This document shows, one piece after another, positions 1-7,947 of a stretch of DNA of 64,000 nt; the first letter of the stretch is position 1, and each line of letters opens with the position of its first letter. The position numbers were made by a program, and so were the translations under genes. The DNA is from Caballeronia glathei (GTDB taxonomy: Bacteria; Pseudomonadota; Gammaproteobacteria; Burkholderiales; Burkholderiaceae). The notes under the pieces were generated by a model. That model was given only the letters and a program-made list of their open reading frames with translations, did no database searches and was not told the origin of the DNA. The stretch spans positions 62,001-126,000 of the forward strand of contig NZ_JFHC01000006.1 of NCBI RefSeq assembly GCF_000698595.1, read 5' to 3'.

Positions 1-1
1 A

Positions 2-1102
2 TGCGCGGCGTCGGCATCGGCGGCGATGGCGATACGCCAGATCGTGCTGAACGCCGTCCCCGCCGTGCAGGCGATCCGCCTCGAACGCGAACTGCTCGGG
101 TCCGGCAACGGCCGCCCCGCGCAGACGTTGCGCACGGCGCGCAGGCCGGTCGTCGGCGACGTGCGGCTCGACGTGCGCGAGGGCGACGGGGGCCTCACGC
201 GCGACTGGGTGCGCTGGCAGTGCGTCGATGACCTGAGTGCGTCGGATCACGATGCGCGCGCATTCGTCCTCGACCGCCTCACCGGGACCGTGCGCTTCGG
301 CGACGGCCGGCACGGACGCATCCCGCCCGCGGGCGGCAACAACATTCGCATCAGCTACAGCGCGGGCGGCGGGGCGCGCGGCAACCGCCCGCCGCACGCG
401 ATCGCGCAGTTGCGCACGACGATTCCGTACGTCGAGTCGGTCACGAACTGCGATCCCGCAACGGGCGGCCAGGACACGGAGAGCGAGTTGTCGCTGCGGC
501 GCGCGGCGCTCGCGCGGCTCAGGCATCGCGACCGCGCCGTGTGCGCCGACGACTACGCCGATCTCGCGCTGCGCGCGTCGCCGGAGGTCATGCGCGCGAT
601 GTGCCGGGGCGGGCGCGATCTGTCGCGTGCGGATTCGCGTGCGCAGAGCGCGCGGGGCGCCGTGAGCGTGGTGATCGTGCCGGACGTCGCGGCAGCCGAG
701 CCGCAGCCGGCGCTTGCGCTTCTCGCGCGCGTGAAGACCTATCTGGAGGCGCGCGCTCCGGCGGGCGTCGAACTGATCCTGCTCGGGCCGGCGTATCTGC
801 GCGTCGCGGTCGATGCGGAACTGGCCGTGGCGCCGGATGCGTCGTCCGAGCGTGTGATCGCCGCGTGCGAGGCGCGCGTGAATGCGTTTCTGCATCCGCT
901 CACGGGCGGGGCGGGCGGGGATGGCTGGGCCTTCGGCAAGGAGCCGCACGCATCGGACCTGCTCGCCGCGCTGGATGAAATCGACGGCATCGACCACGTG
1001 CGCGCACTGCGGCTGCGTTTCGAGGCTGACGCGCGCGATCTGCGGCGCAGCGGCGATTTCCTCGTCAGCGCGGGCCGCCACACGATCCGGGCCAGCCGAT
1101 GA
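2..1102 (+). CDS. Baseplate J-like protein of a contractile injection system (5' partial)
   Basis: The frame is open from window base 2 with no in-frame stop, so the gene very probably starts upstream; the ATG at 26 looks internal. The visible ~366 residues contain the signature VRFGDGRHGRIPPAGGNN followed by a Gly-rich stretch ending in GNRPPHAI, which is typical of the 'putative baseplate assembly protein' family related to phage P2 gpJ and Afp/PVC baseplate wedges. Such proteins build the baseplate wedge of phage-tail-like injection machines. The stop overlaps the start of the next baseplate gene by 4 bases (ATGA), indicating tight translational coupling. The C-terminal half (residues 180-366) has the usual J-like beta-sandwich repeats (VSVVIVPD, then LRVAVDAELAV). 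Family assignment is firm; the exact Afp counterpart is not, because the N-terminus is missing. Confidence 0.8.
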   Translation, partial: CAASASAAMAIRQIVLNAVPAVQAIRLERELLGSGNGRPAQTLRTARRPVVGDVRLDVREGDGGLTRDWVRWQCVDDLSASDHDARAFVLDRLTGTVRFGDGRHGRIPPAGGNNIRISYSAGGGARGNRPPHAIAQLRTTIPYVESVTNCDPATGGQDTESELSLRRAALARLRHRDRAVCADDYADLALRASPEVMRAMCRGGRDLSRADSRAQSARGAVSVVIVPDVAAAEPQPALALLARVKTYLEARAPAGVELILLGPAYLRVAVDAELAVAPDASSERVIAACEARVNAFLHPLTGGAGGDGWAFGKEPHASDLLAALDEIDGIDHVRALRLRFEADARDLRRSGDFLVSAGRHTIRASR

Positions 1103-2226
1103 ACACGCCAGCCACCGCTCTCGGCCGCAACCCGGACGATCTCGACTTCGACGACCTCGTTCGGGAGGGCCTCGCGCTGCTGCCGGCGTACGCGCCCGAG
1201 TGGACGGACCACAATCCGTCGGACCCGGGCGTGACGCTCGTCGAGCTGCTCGCCTATTTCTCCGACATCCTGCTCTACCGCATCGGGCGCGTCACGCCCG
1301 CCGCAAAGCTGCAGTTCCTGCGGCTGCTCAAGGGTGAGCATGACTTCGACGGGCTCGCGAGCGATGCCGCGGGCAGAACCCGGGGCATCGTCGATCCGGC
1401 AGCGGAACTGAAGCGCGCGATCGACGAAACCGTCCGCGAACTGGCCCACATGGACTGCGCGGTGACGCCGCGCGACTTCGAGCGGCTTGCGCTCGACGTC
1501 GCGCAACGTGTATTGCGTGAGCGGCGCGTGCGGGTGCGGTGCATCGCGAATGCGGACCTGAGCGGCGGCCGGATGCGCACGGGCGCCGTGGACGCGCGCG
1601 GGCATGTGAGCGTCGTGATCGCGCCGCCCGCCGACGTGCCGCCGCACGAAGCGGCGAGACTGCGCGACGCGGTGCGCACGCACCTCTTGCCGCGCTGCCT
1701 GCTGACGACGCGCCTGCATGTGGTCGCGCCCGTCGAGCTGGTGGCGGGTATCGGCTTTCAGGTCGCACTGTGGCCGGGCGTGTCGATCGAGGCGGCGCTC
1801 GCGCAGATCGCCATCGCACTGCGCGAGCGTTTCGGCGCGGGCGGGGACGAAGGCGATGCGGATGGTGAAGCCCCGGCGTTCGGCGCGCCGCTTCATCTGT
1901 CCGAGATCGCCGCGGCGATCGACCGCGTGGCGGGCGTCGATTATGTCGAGAACGTGACCGTGTTCACGCTCGGCACCGAACTTGACGCACCCGATGCGAA
2001 TCTCGGCGTGCAGATCGGCGCGAGTTCGACGGTGGGCGTCGATACGCGCATCGGCGGCCAGGGCGGGCTCGGCGCGACGCGGCTGATACGCGACAGCGAG
2101 GGCACGCTCGCGTCGGTCGTGCTGCAGCCGTGGGAAGTGTTGCGCGTCGTGCTCGTGCCGGGGGGCGTCCACGCCATCGGCGGGGGCCGCGACGGAGAAC
2201 GCGAAGGAGGACGCGATCATGGCTGA
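1099..2226 (+). CDS. Second baseplate wedge protein (J-like), eCIS
   Basis: 375 residues. The N-terminus carries WTDHNPSDPGVTLVELLAY (about residues 35-53), a strongly conserved opening of eCIS baseplate J-like proteins. The middle and C-terminal parts repeat the J-like architecture of the upstream gene (TPRDFERLALDVAQRV, then VSVVIAPP, then a segment beginning IGFQVALWPGVS). It would form the second wedge component of the baseplate, in the cytoplasm during assembly. The ATG at 1099 overlaps the previous stop, and the end overlaps the next gene by 8 bases, so the genes are one operon. The separation into two J-like genes is the normal arrangement of Afp11/Afp12-type loci. Function is inferred from family and context. 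Confidence 0.78.
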   Translation: MNTPATALGRNPDDLDFDDLVREGLALLPAYAPEWTDHNPSDPGVTLVELLAYFSDILLYRIGRVTPAAKLQFLRLLKGEHDFDGLASDAAGRTRGIVDPAAELKRAIDETVRELAHMDCAVTPRDFERLALDVAQRVLRERRVRVRCIANADLSGGRMRTGAVDARGHVSVVIAPPADVPPHEAARLRDAVRTHLLPRCLLTTRLHVVAPVELVAGIGFQVALWPGVSIEAALAQIAIALRERFGAGGDEGDADGEAPAFGAPLHLSEIAAAIDRVAGVDYVENVTVFTLGTELDAPDANLGVQIGASSTVGVDTRIGGQGGLGATRLIRDSEGTLASVVLQPWEVLRVVLVPGGVHAIGGGRDGEREGGRDHG

Positions 2227-2944
2227 GCGCACCGGCCGCCTGATGGCGGCGCTCCCCGCGATCTACCGCGCAGCCGACGAGTCCGGCGAGCTGCGTGCGC
2301 TGCTCGGCGCATTCGAGGCGGTCCTGCTCGAAAGCGGCGACCCGTCGGCGCCCGCGATCGCCGAGCGCATCGACGCGATCCCCGGCCTCTTCGCGCCGCT
2401 CGGCGTGTCGACGTCCGCGCAGCTTGCGACGCAGGACGGCCCGTACCAGATCCAGCCGCACGCACGCGAGGGCGCGCCCGAGTGCTTTCTCGCCTGGCTC
2501 GCGCAGTGGGTGGCGTTCGGCCCGTACCGGCATTTTTCCGCGGCGAGGGTGAGGAAGATCATCGCCGGCATCGTGCCGCTCTATGGCAGGCGCGGCACGC
2601 GCCAGTATCTCGAAGCGCTGCTCGCCCTCTCTTTCGACGAGATCGGCACGCTCTCGATCGACGAGGCGCCGCTGCATGGCTTTCTGATCGGCCGAGCGCG
2701 GCTCGGAGAGGATTCCGTGCTCGCCGCCGACGAGCCGTTTCGCTTCAGGGTGGAAATCTTCATCCGCGAAGGCGCGCTGCCCGCGCACGATGAGGAGGCC
2801 GGGCAGCAGGGCGCGCACGACCCGTGGCAGGCACTCGAAGCGCGCGTGCGCGCCATCGTCGATTTCGCGAGGCCGGCGCACACCGAGTACGAGTTGGTGT
2901 TACGAAGAGGCACAGCAAATGCAGAAGAGACAGCTCATCAATAA
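2219..2944 (+). CDS. Phage tail protein I-like (baseplate periphery), eCIS
   Basis: 241 residues. The motif LPAIYR near the N-terminus, the region LLESGDPSAPAIAERIDAIP (residues ~39-58), the LAWLAQWVA segment and then IIAGIVPLYGRRGTRQYLEA are the typical order of the 'phage tail protein' family found in contractile injection systems, which resembles P2 gpI. It is expected to join the baseplate wedges to peripheral fibres. AAGGAGG-like purines lie just ahead of the ATG at 2219 (inside the upstream gene). It overlaps the preceding gene by 8 bases and the following gene by 26 bases. No signal peptide or membrane segment is seen, as expected for a cytoplasmic structural protein. Confidence 0.75.
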   Translation: MAERTGRLMAALPAIYRAADESGELRALLGAFEAVLLESGDPSAPAIAERIDAIPGLFAPLGVSTSAQLATQDGPYQIQPHAREGAPECFLAWLAQWVAFGPYRHFSAARVRKIIAGIVPLYGRRGTRQYLEALLALSFDEIGTLSIDEAPLHGFLIGRARLGEDSVLAADEPFRFRVEIFIREGALPAHDEEAGQQGAHDPWQALEARVRAIVDFARPAHTEYELVLRRGTANAEETAHQ

Positions 2945-3929
2945 AAAGCCTGCGTACTATCGCGGCCAGTTGCTGCTGGAGGACGACTTCATCGCGGAGC
3001 AGCGCTATCACGCGAACGCGCGCTATCGTCACTCGCTCAACCTGCACGGCTGGGGCATCGTGCGCGGTCTCGAAGTGCGGCACGCGGGCGCGAACGAGGT
3101 GGTCGTGAGCCCGGGGTTCGCGATCGACGGCCGTGGCCACGAGATCGACCTGCAACGCGAGGAGAAGCTCGATCTGTCCTCGAATGCGGCCAATGCGGTG
3201 CTGGTCGTGAGTCTCGTCTACGACGAAGAGGACACGCCCGCCGGCGGCGACGACGAGCGGCGCACGCGCAAGTGCTACGCGGTGCTCTCGGCGGCGGTGG
3301 GCGCAGCCGAGGCAGCCGTGATCCTCGCGACCGTCGAGCTCGACGACAAGAGCCAGGTCACGCCAGAGCGCATCACGACCGCCAACCGCCGGTATCTCAA
3401 GACGCTCCTCACGCCGGGGTGCGTGAGCGCGAAGGCGCTCGACGACCATCTGCGCACCGGCTGGCTCAGAATGCCGTTTCGCCCGACGCCGATCCCGGCC
3501 GACAAGGAGGAGGCCCCGCCGGCATTTCGCGTCGGGCCGACGGAGGCGCGCTCGCATCGCGAGATCGACCGGCAGCCCAACACGAAGGGCGCGGCCGGCA
3601 CGATGGCGATCTCGCTTGCGCCGAGCGTGACACGGGTATTGCGCCTGCGCGTCGCGGGCGAGCAGAACGAGGCGCAGATGACGGTCGAACTCTTCATCGG
3701 CGGATGGGACGCGCAAAAGAGCAAGCACATCGCGCGCAGCGTGCTGAAGGAGGAAGTGAAGGGCGGTCCCTACGACAGGACATGGGACATCGCAGGCGGC
3801 GACATTCATCTGGAAACCTCGACGCTCTCCATCGAAATCCGCTGCAGCGGCTACACGCGCGTGTCGCTCGTTGCGGTCGAGGTGAGCTGCGATCCGGCGC
3901 TCCTGCAGGTGGCGTCCGTCATCGGCTGA
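2919..3929 (+). CDS. eCIS-associated structural protein of unknown role
   Basis: The frame is open from 2790 but the start at 2919 is preferred: AAGAGG lies 9 bases upstream and the protein then begins MQKRQLINKKPAYYRGQLLL. That gives 336 residues. The N-terminal pattern (YYRGQLLLEDDFIAEQRYH, then LHGWGIVRGLEV, then VVSPGFAIDGRGHEI) recurs in proteins encoded inside eCIS and tail-like loci, usually next to the baseplate genes. The C-terminal ~130 residues (from about TMAISLAPSVTRVLRLRV) look like a beta-sandwich, possibly carbohydrate- or surface-binding. A wedge-associated or fibre-like role is plausible but I cannot name it. It lies between the tail-I-like gene and the ATPase, 10 bases before the latter. 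Confidence 0.65.
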   Translation: MQKRQLINKKPAYYRGQLLLEDDFIAEQRYHANARYRHSLNLHGWGIVRGLEVRHAGANEVVVSPGFAIDGRGHEIDLQREEKLDLSSNAANAVLVVSLVYDEEDTPAGGDDERRTRKCYAVLSAAVGAAEAAVILATVELDDKSQVTPERITTANRRYLKTLLTPGCVSAKALDDHLRTGWLRMPFRPTPIPADKEEAPPAFRVGPTEARSHREIDRQPNTKGAAGTMAISLAPSVTRVLRLRVAGEQNEAQMTVELFIGGWDAQKSKHIARSVLKEEVKGGPYDRTWDIAGGDIHLETSTLSIEIRCSGYTRVSLVAVEVSCDPALLQVASVIG

Positions 3930-3939
3930 GGAGCATGCG

Positions 3940-6117
3940 ATGCACGCGTTTGCCCATTCGCTCGAACACCTGCTCGCGGAGCTGGAGCGCGTCGACCTGC
4001 TGATCCGCGCGCACGTCGCGGCGTTTCGCGCGGCCCAGACCGAAGACGAGCAGTTTCGCGGCCTCTATGTGTCCGAGCAGCAGGTCGACGCGCTGCTCGC
4101 CGCGCCGCTCGGCATGCCCGCATGGCTCGCTGACGACGCGCCGCGCCGCGACCGGCTCGAGGCGCATGCGTCGCTCGCGCAACGCACGGCGGCCCGCAAG
4201 CGGCTCGCTCTCGATGCGGGCATCGACCTGCGGCTCGAACGGCTGGCGCGGCTTTTCGCGCTGAGTGAACTGGATGTCGGCATTCTGCTCGTGTGCCTCG
4301 CGGTGGAACTCGATACGCGCTATGAAAAGCTCTATGCGTACCTGCAGGACGATGTGACGAAGACGCGCCCCAGCATCGATCTCGTGCTTTCGCTGCTCGA
4401 GCCGGACCCGCTGAAGCGCTTTGACGTGCGCGAGCGGTTCGCCGCCGATGCGCCGCTGCGCTCGGCGCGCCTCATCGAAGTCTTCGACGATCCCGCGCGT
4501 CCTTCGCCGCCGTTCATCGGCAAGGTGGCCAGGGCGGACGAGCGCATCGTGTCGTTTCTGCTCGGCTCCGACCGGCCCGACGCGCGGATCGCGCGCTGCG
4601 TGCAGATCTCGCGGGATGCGCAGAGCCTCGACACCCTGGTGCTCGACGACGACACGAGGCGGGGCCTGCAAGGCATCGCCCGCGCCGCCGCCGATGGGCC
4701 GCGCATGGTCGTGCATCTGCAGGGGCCACCCGGTGCGGGCAAGCGCAGCATCGCGCGGGCGGTGTGCCACGAGCGCGGGCTGCCGCTTCTCGTCGCCGAT
4801 CTCGAACGGCTGCACGCGGATGCGGACGGCAGCCTCGTGGCGCCACTCGATCTGATCGCGCGCGAGGCGCGGCTCGCGAACGCGGCGCTCTACTGGAACG
4901 GCTTCGACACGCTTCTCGCCGCGGAGCGGCGCAGCGCGCTCGAGGCGTGCCTGCGCGTCGCCGGGTCAGCGCCGCATCCGAGCTTTCTCGCGGGCGAAAC
5001 GCCGTGGCTGCCTGGCAGCGCACTAAGGGGCGCGCGCTACGTGAGCGTGACGGTGTCGCGGCCCGCGGTGCCGCAGCGCATCCGCTTGTGGCACCTGGTA
5101 GCGGAGATTCATCGCGTCGCCACCCCGGCGCTCGATCTGACCGGCATCGCGACCAAGTTCAAATTCACGCCCGGCCAGATCGAAGCCTCGATGCGCACGG
5201 CGGCGAGCCTCGCGAGCTGGCGCGATCCGCAGAACGCGCGTGTGAGCTCGCAGGATCTCTACGATGCATGCCGCCTCAATTCGAACCGCACGCTCGCGAC
5301 GCTCGCGCACAAGATCACGCCGCGCTTCGACTGGCACGACATCGTGCTGCCCGCGGACCGTGTCGCCCAGCTGCGCGAGATCTGCAATCACATCAAGTAC
5401 CGCAACCAGGTCTTCAACGACTGGGGCTTCGATCGCAAGCTCGCGTCGAGCAAGGGGCTCACGTTCCTGTTCGCCGGACCGTCGGGCACCGGCAAGACGA
5501 TGGCCGCGGGCATCATCGCGGCGGAGCTTGGGCTCGACCTCTACAAGATCGACCTGTCGCTCGTGATCAGCAAGTTCATCGGCGAGACGGAGAAGAACCT
5601 CGCGCACATCTTCGACGAAGCCGAGACCGCGAACGCCATTCTCTTCTTCGACGAAGCCGATTCGCTCTTTGGCAAGCGCAGCGAGGTGAAGGACTCGCAC
5701 GACCGCTATGCGAACATCGAAGTCGGCTATCTGCTTCAGCGCATCGAGGAATACGAGGGCATCGCGATACTGGCGACGAACTTTCGCCGGAACATGGACG
5801 ACGCGTTCGTGCGGCGCCTGCAGTTCACCGTGGACTTTCCGCTGCCCACCGAAGGCGACCGGCATCGCATGTGGCTCTCGATCCTGCCCGAGCACACGCC
5901 GCGCGACCCCGCGCTCGATCTCGCGCTGATGGCGCGGCGCTACAACCTCACGGGCGGCAACATCCGCAACGTGGCGCTTGCCGCCGCGTTTCTCGCCGCC
6001 GATGACGGCGACATGATCCGCATGACGCATCTCATCGCGGCGACGCAGCGGGAGTATCAGAAGATGGGCAAGCTCGTCGGCGACGGCGAGTTCAGGCACG
6101 CGCCGCCGCCGTCATGA
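3940..6117 (+). CDS. AAA+ ATPase of contractile injection system (Afp15-like)
   Basis: 725 residues with an alpha-helical N-terminal region (1-240) and two AAA-type parts. The C-terminal AAA domain is intact: Walker A GPSGTGKT at residues 513-520, Walker B ILFFDEAD ending near residue 574, and a sensor-1-like ATNF followed by an arginine-rich VRRLQFTVDFP. The first nucleotide-binding site is GPPGAGKR at 262-269, where Arg replaces the usual Ser/Thr, and no clear Walker B follows, so it may be inactive. Afp15-type ATPases are conserved in extracellular contractile injection systems, where they are thought to act in assembly or cargo loading. The gene is the last of the operon on this strand and is convergent with the GH19 gene 23 bases away. 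Confidence 0.82.
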   Translation: MHAFAHSLEHLLAELERVDLLIRAHVAAFRAAQTEDEQFRGLYVSEQQVDALLAAPLGMPAWLADDAPRRDRLEAHASLAQRTAARKRLALDAGIDLRLERLARLFALSELDVGILLVCLAVELDTRYEKLYAYLQDDVTKTRPSIDLVLSLLEPDPLKRFDVRERFAADAPLRSARLIEVFDDPARPSPPFIGKVARADERIVSFLLGSDRPDARIARCVQISRDAQSLDTLVLDDDTRRGLQGIARAAADGPRMVVHLQGPPGAGKRSIARAVCHERGLPLLVADLERLHADADGSLVAPLDLIAREARLANAALYWNGFDTLLAAERRSALEACLRVAGSAPHPSFLAGETPWLPGSALRGARYVSVTVSRPAVPQRIRLWHLVAEIHRVATPALDLTGIATKFKFTPGQIEASMRTAASLASWRDPQNARVSSQDLYDACRLNSNRTLATLAHKITPRFDWHDIVLPADRVAQLREICNHIKYRNQVFNDWGFDRKLASSKGLTFLFAGPSGTGKTMAAGIIAAELGLDLYKIDLSLVISKFIGETEKNLAHIFDEAETANAILFFDEADSLFGKRSEVKDSHDRYANIEVGYLLQRIEEYEGIAILATNFRRNMDDAFVRRLQFTVDFPLPTEGDRHRMWLSILPEHTPRDPALDLALMARRYNLTGGNIRNVALAAAFLAADDGDMIRMTHLIAATQREYQKMGKLVGDGEFRHAPPPS

Positions 6118-6140
6118 ACATCGCCGTTGCGGCCCGTCCG

Positions 6141-6812
6141 CTACACGACGGCGCTGCCGTCGGAAGACTGCACGCCGAGCGCGTTGCTCGCAAGCTCGAA
6201 GGCGCTGTTGCGCCCTTGCTCGCCTTCGTGCGCGGGGTTGATCCTGCCCGTGATCGCGCGGAAGTCGCCTTCGTCCGCGAGTTCGTTGCAGCCGCGCGAT
6301 TGCCAGTACCAGGCGGCGACGAGCGCGGCGGTGTCGGCGTCGTTGCGCACGAGCTCCGGGTTCGCGACGAGATCGACGCCGATGGCCTCTCCGGCACTCG
6401 CGAAGTTCGCCTTGAAGGTGAGCTGGATCAGACCGGAGCCGCGATAGGTCCAGCCGTCACCGCTCGCGGCCGGACCGTTGCCGTGCCGGTTCTGATAGAC
6501 GATATTGGCCAGTTGCTGCTGGCGTGCGGGCGGCACGCAGGTCTCGCCGGGCTGCCGTCCGAGCGCGCTGCATTGGGCCGGCGTCAGCACGGAGAACACC
6601 GCATCGAGACGGTCGGCCGAATAGTTGAATCGCTCCGCGATCGGCGGCAGCGGGAACGTGCCGCTCTCATAGGCGAGTTGCGCGAGAAACGCGGCCTGCC
6701 GCGCGGGGGTGTTGATCTGAAACCGCTCCATTGCACTCATGACTGGCGCGAGCCAGAAATCGGCGCTCGCCTGCGAGGCGCCTGTCGCCGCCATGAACGT
6801 TGCCTGGTCCAT
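6141..6812 (-). CDS. GH19 chitinase-like endolysin
   Basis: 223 residues from the ATG at 6812, which has GGAGA 6 bases upstream; a GTG four codons earlier (6824) is the alternative. Glycoside hydrolase family 19 is recognised from FLAQLAYESGTFP, where the Glu is the likely general acid, followed by IAERFNYSADRL with the second acidic residue, and then GWTYRGSGLIQLT, a hallmark of GH19 lysins. Lysins of this type cut the peptidoglycan sugar backbone. There is no signal peptide, so it would need a holin, another export route, or packing into the injection particle. It faces the eCIS ATPase tail-to-tail. A role in particle release is possible; a stray phage lysin is the alternative. Confidence 0.85.
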   Translation of the reverse strand: MDQATFMAATGASQASADFWLAPVMSAMERFQINTPARQAAFLAQLAYESGTFPLPPIAERFNYSADRLDAVFSVLTPAQCSALGRQPGETCVPPARQQQLANIVYQNRHGNGPAASGDGWTYRGSGLIQLTFKANFASAGEAIGVDLVANPELVRNDADTAALVAAWYWQSRGCNELADEGDFRAITGRINPAHEGEQGRNSAFELASNALGVQSSDGSAVV

Positions 6813-7243
6813 GCTGTTCTCCACATCAGAAAGCCATCCGGCACACCGTCACCGCGCATCGGGCAAGGTGTGAATCAGCGAAGTGCCGCAAGGCCAGTGT
6901 TGGAGTGGACCGCTTTTTTGGGGTGGTTTGCGACGGGCCACGTGCGCGATCCGGGGGAAGGTATCGGACGACGGCCTGATTATCGTTTTAGCACGTAACG
7001 TACGGTGCGGCATCGACTGGATGAGCGCATATGAGGCATTCATCACACTGCGGAAGTTCTACAATGAAAGTCGAAGCACTGGTGTCGTTCGTTACCCGAA
7101 ATGACGCGTGCGCGAATGATGACGCAATCATGCGTGCCGCGAGGCGCAAGGGCAGTTAAGCGGATGTTCAATAGCCGGTCAGGCCGTGCTCATCGTGGGC
7201 GCGGCCGCCACGCTCTCGTGCGATCCGCAAGGAGTCTTCGATC
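6813..7243. other. 431-base intergenic stretch, no convincing gene
   Basis: Between the GH19 start and the DUF4157 gene. Base composition drops visibly around 6960-7130 (runs such as tgattatcgttttagcac), unlike the neighbouring genes. A 73-codon frame on the plus strand (6883-7104) lacks a ribosome-binding site and family resemblance and is not called. The region probably holds the divergent promoters of the two genes. Confidence 0.5.
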
Positions 7244-7930
7244 ATGGACGATCGTGAATCATGGGTGAGGGTGCGCGCCGGGCAGCCGTCGATGGCACGC
7301 AGCGCGACGCAGGCGAAGCGCGCCGGCGAGGGCGACTCCATCGCGCAACACGCGCCCGCACCCGCGCGTGCGGGCGATGCCCGCCAGCGTTCCCTGCTGA
7401 CCCTGCAGATGCAATACGGCAACCAGTACGTCGCGCGCATGCTGAGCCGTTCCGCGAGCGAGGGTTCGATGGACGATGTCGAACGCTCCATCGATTCGGC
7501 GCGAGGAGGCGGACAGGCGCTCGATCATTCCGTTCGCAGCCGCATGGAGCCCGCGTTCGGCGCGGACTTCAGCGGCGTGCGGGTGCATACCGACGCGCGC
7601 GCCGACGAACTGAACCAGACCCTGAGCGCGCGTGCGTTCGCAACCGGGCAGGACATCTTCTTCCGGCAGGGGCAGTACGACCCCGGTTCGTCGAACGGGC
7701 GCGAACTGCTTGCGCACGAACTCACGCACGTGGTCCAGCAGAACGGCCCGGGCGTGCAGCGCAAGATGACGGTGAGCGAGCCCGACGATCCGCATGAAGC
7801 CGAAGCCGACGCGATGGCGCGCGCGGTGATGCGCGACGAACACGAGCCGGGGGTGAACCGCGAGATGGCGCTCGACCGTCAGCCCGAAGCGCCGGCCGGG
7901 GACGAGGACAAGAAGGAGGAGACGCTTTAG
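7244..7930 (+). CDS. DUF4157 protein with HExxH motif (eCIS-associated)
   Basis: 228 residues; AAGGAG lies 9 bases before the ATG. A variable N-terminal ~70 residues is followed by the DUF4157 core: LDHSVRSRMEPAFGADFSGV, VRVHTDARADELNQ, LSARAFATGQDIFF and then the putative metallopeptidase helix HELTHVVQQ (His158, Glu159, His162). A downstream DDPHEAEADAMA supplies a possible third zinc ligand. DUF4157 domains are common in and next to eCIS loci, where they occur alone or at the N-terminus of toxins. Here no toxin domain follows; the tail is a short acidic, Lys/Glu-rich end. It stands alone after the eCIS genes and is a candidate cargo, cargo-processing factor or adaptor. The domain call is firm, the role inferred. 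Confidence 0.85.
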   Translation: MDDRESWVRVRAGQPSMARSATQAKRAGEGDSIAQHAPAPARAGDARQRSLLTLQMQYGNQYVARMLSRSASEGSMDDVERSIDSARGGGQALDHSVRSRMEPAFGADFSGVRVHTDARADELNQTLSARAFATGQDIFFRQGQYDPGSSNGRELLAHELTHVVQQNGPGVQRKMTVSEPDDPHEAEADAMARAVMRDEHEPGVNREMALDRQPEAPAGDEDKKEETL

Positions 7931-7947
7931 CACGCACGCTGCGTGCG

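Noticed and set aside
739-2232. 497-codon frame antisense to the baseplate genes
   Set aside because: Opposite two clear eCIS genes, without ribosome-binding site or recognisable motif.
2-6117. Type VI secretion system or prophage
   Set aside because: Baseplate plus Afp15-like ATPase plus DUF4157 fit an eCIS; there is no ClpV, TssJ/L/M, capsid, terminase or integrase in view.
6883-7104. 73-codon frame on the plus strand
   Set aside because: No ribosome-binding site, no family resemblance, lies in the probable promoter region of two divergent genes.
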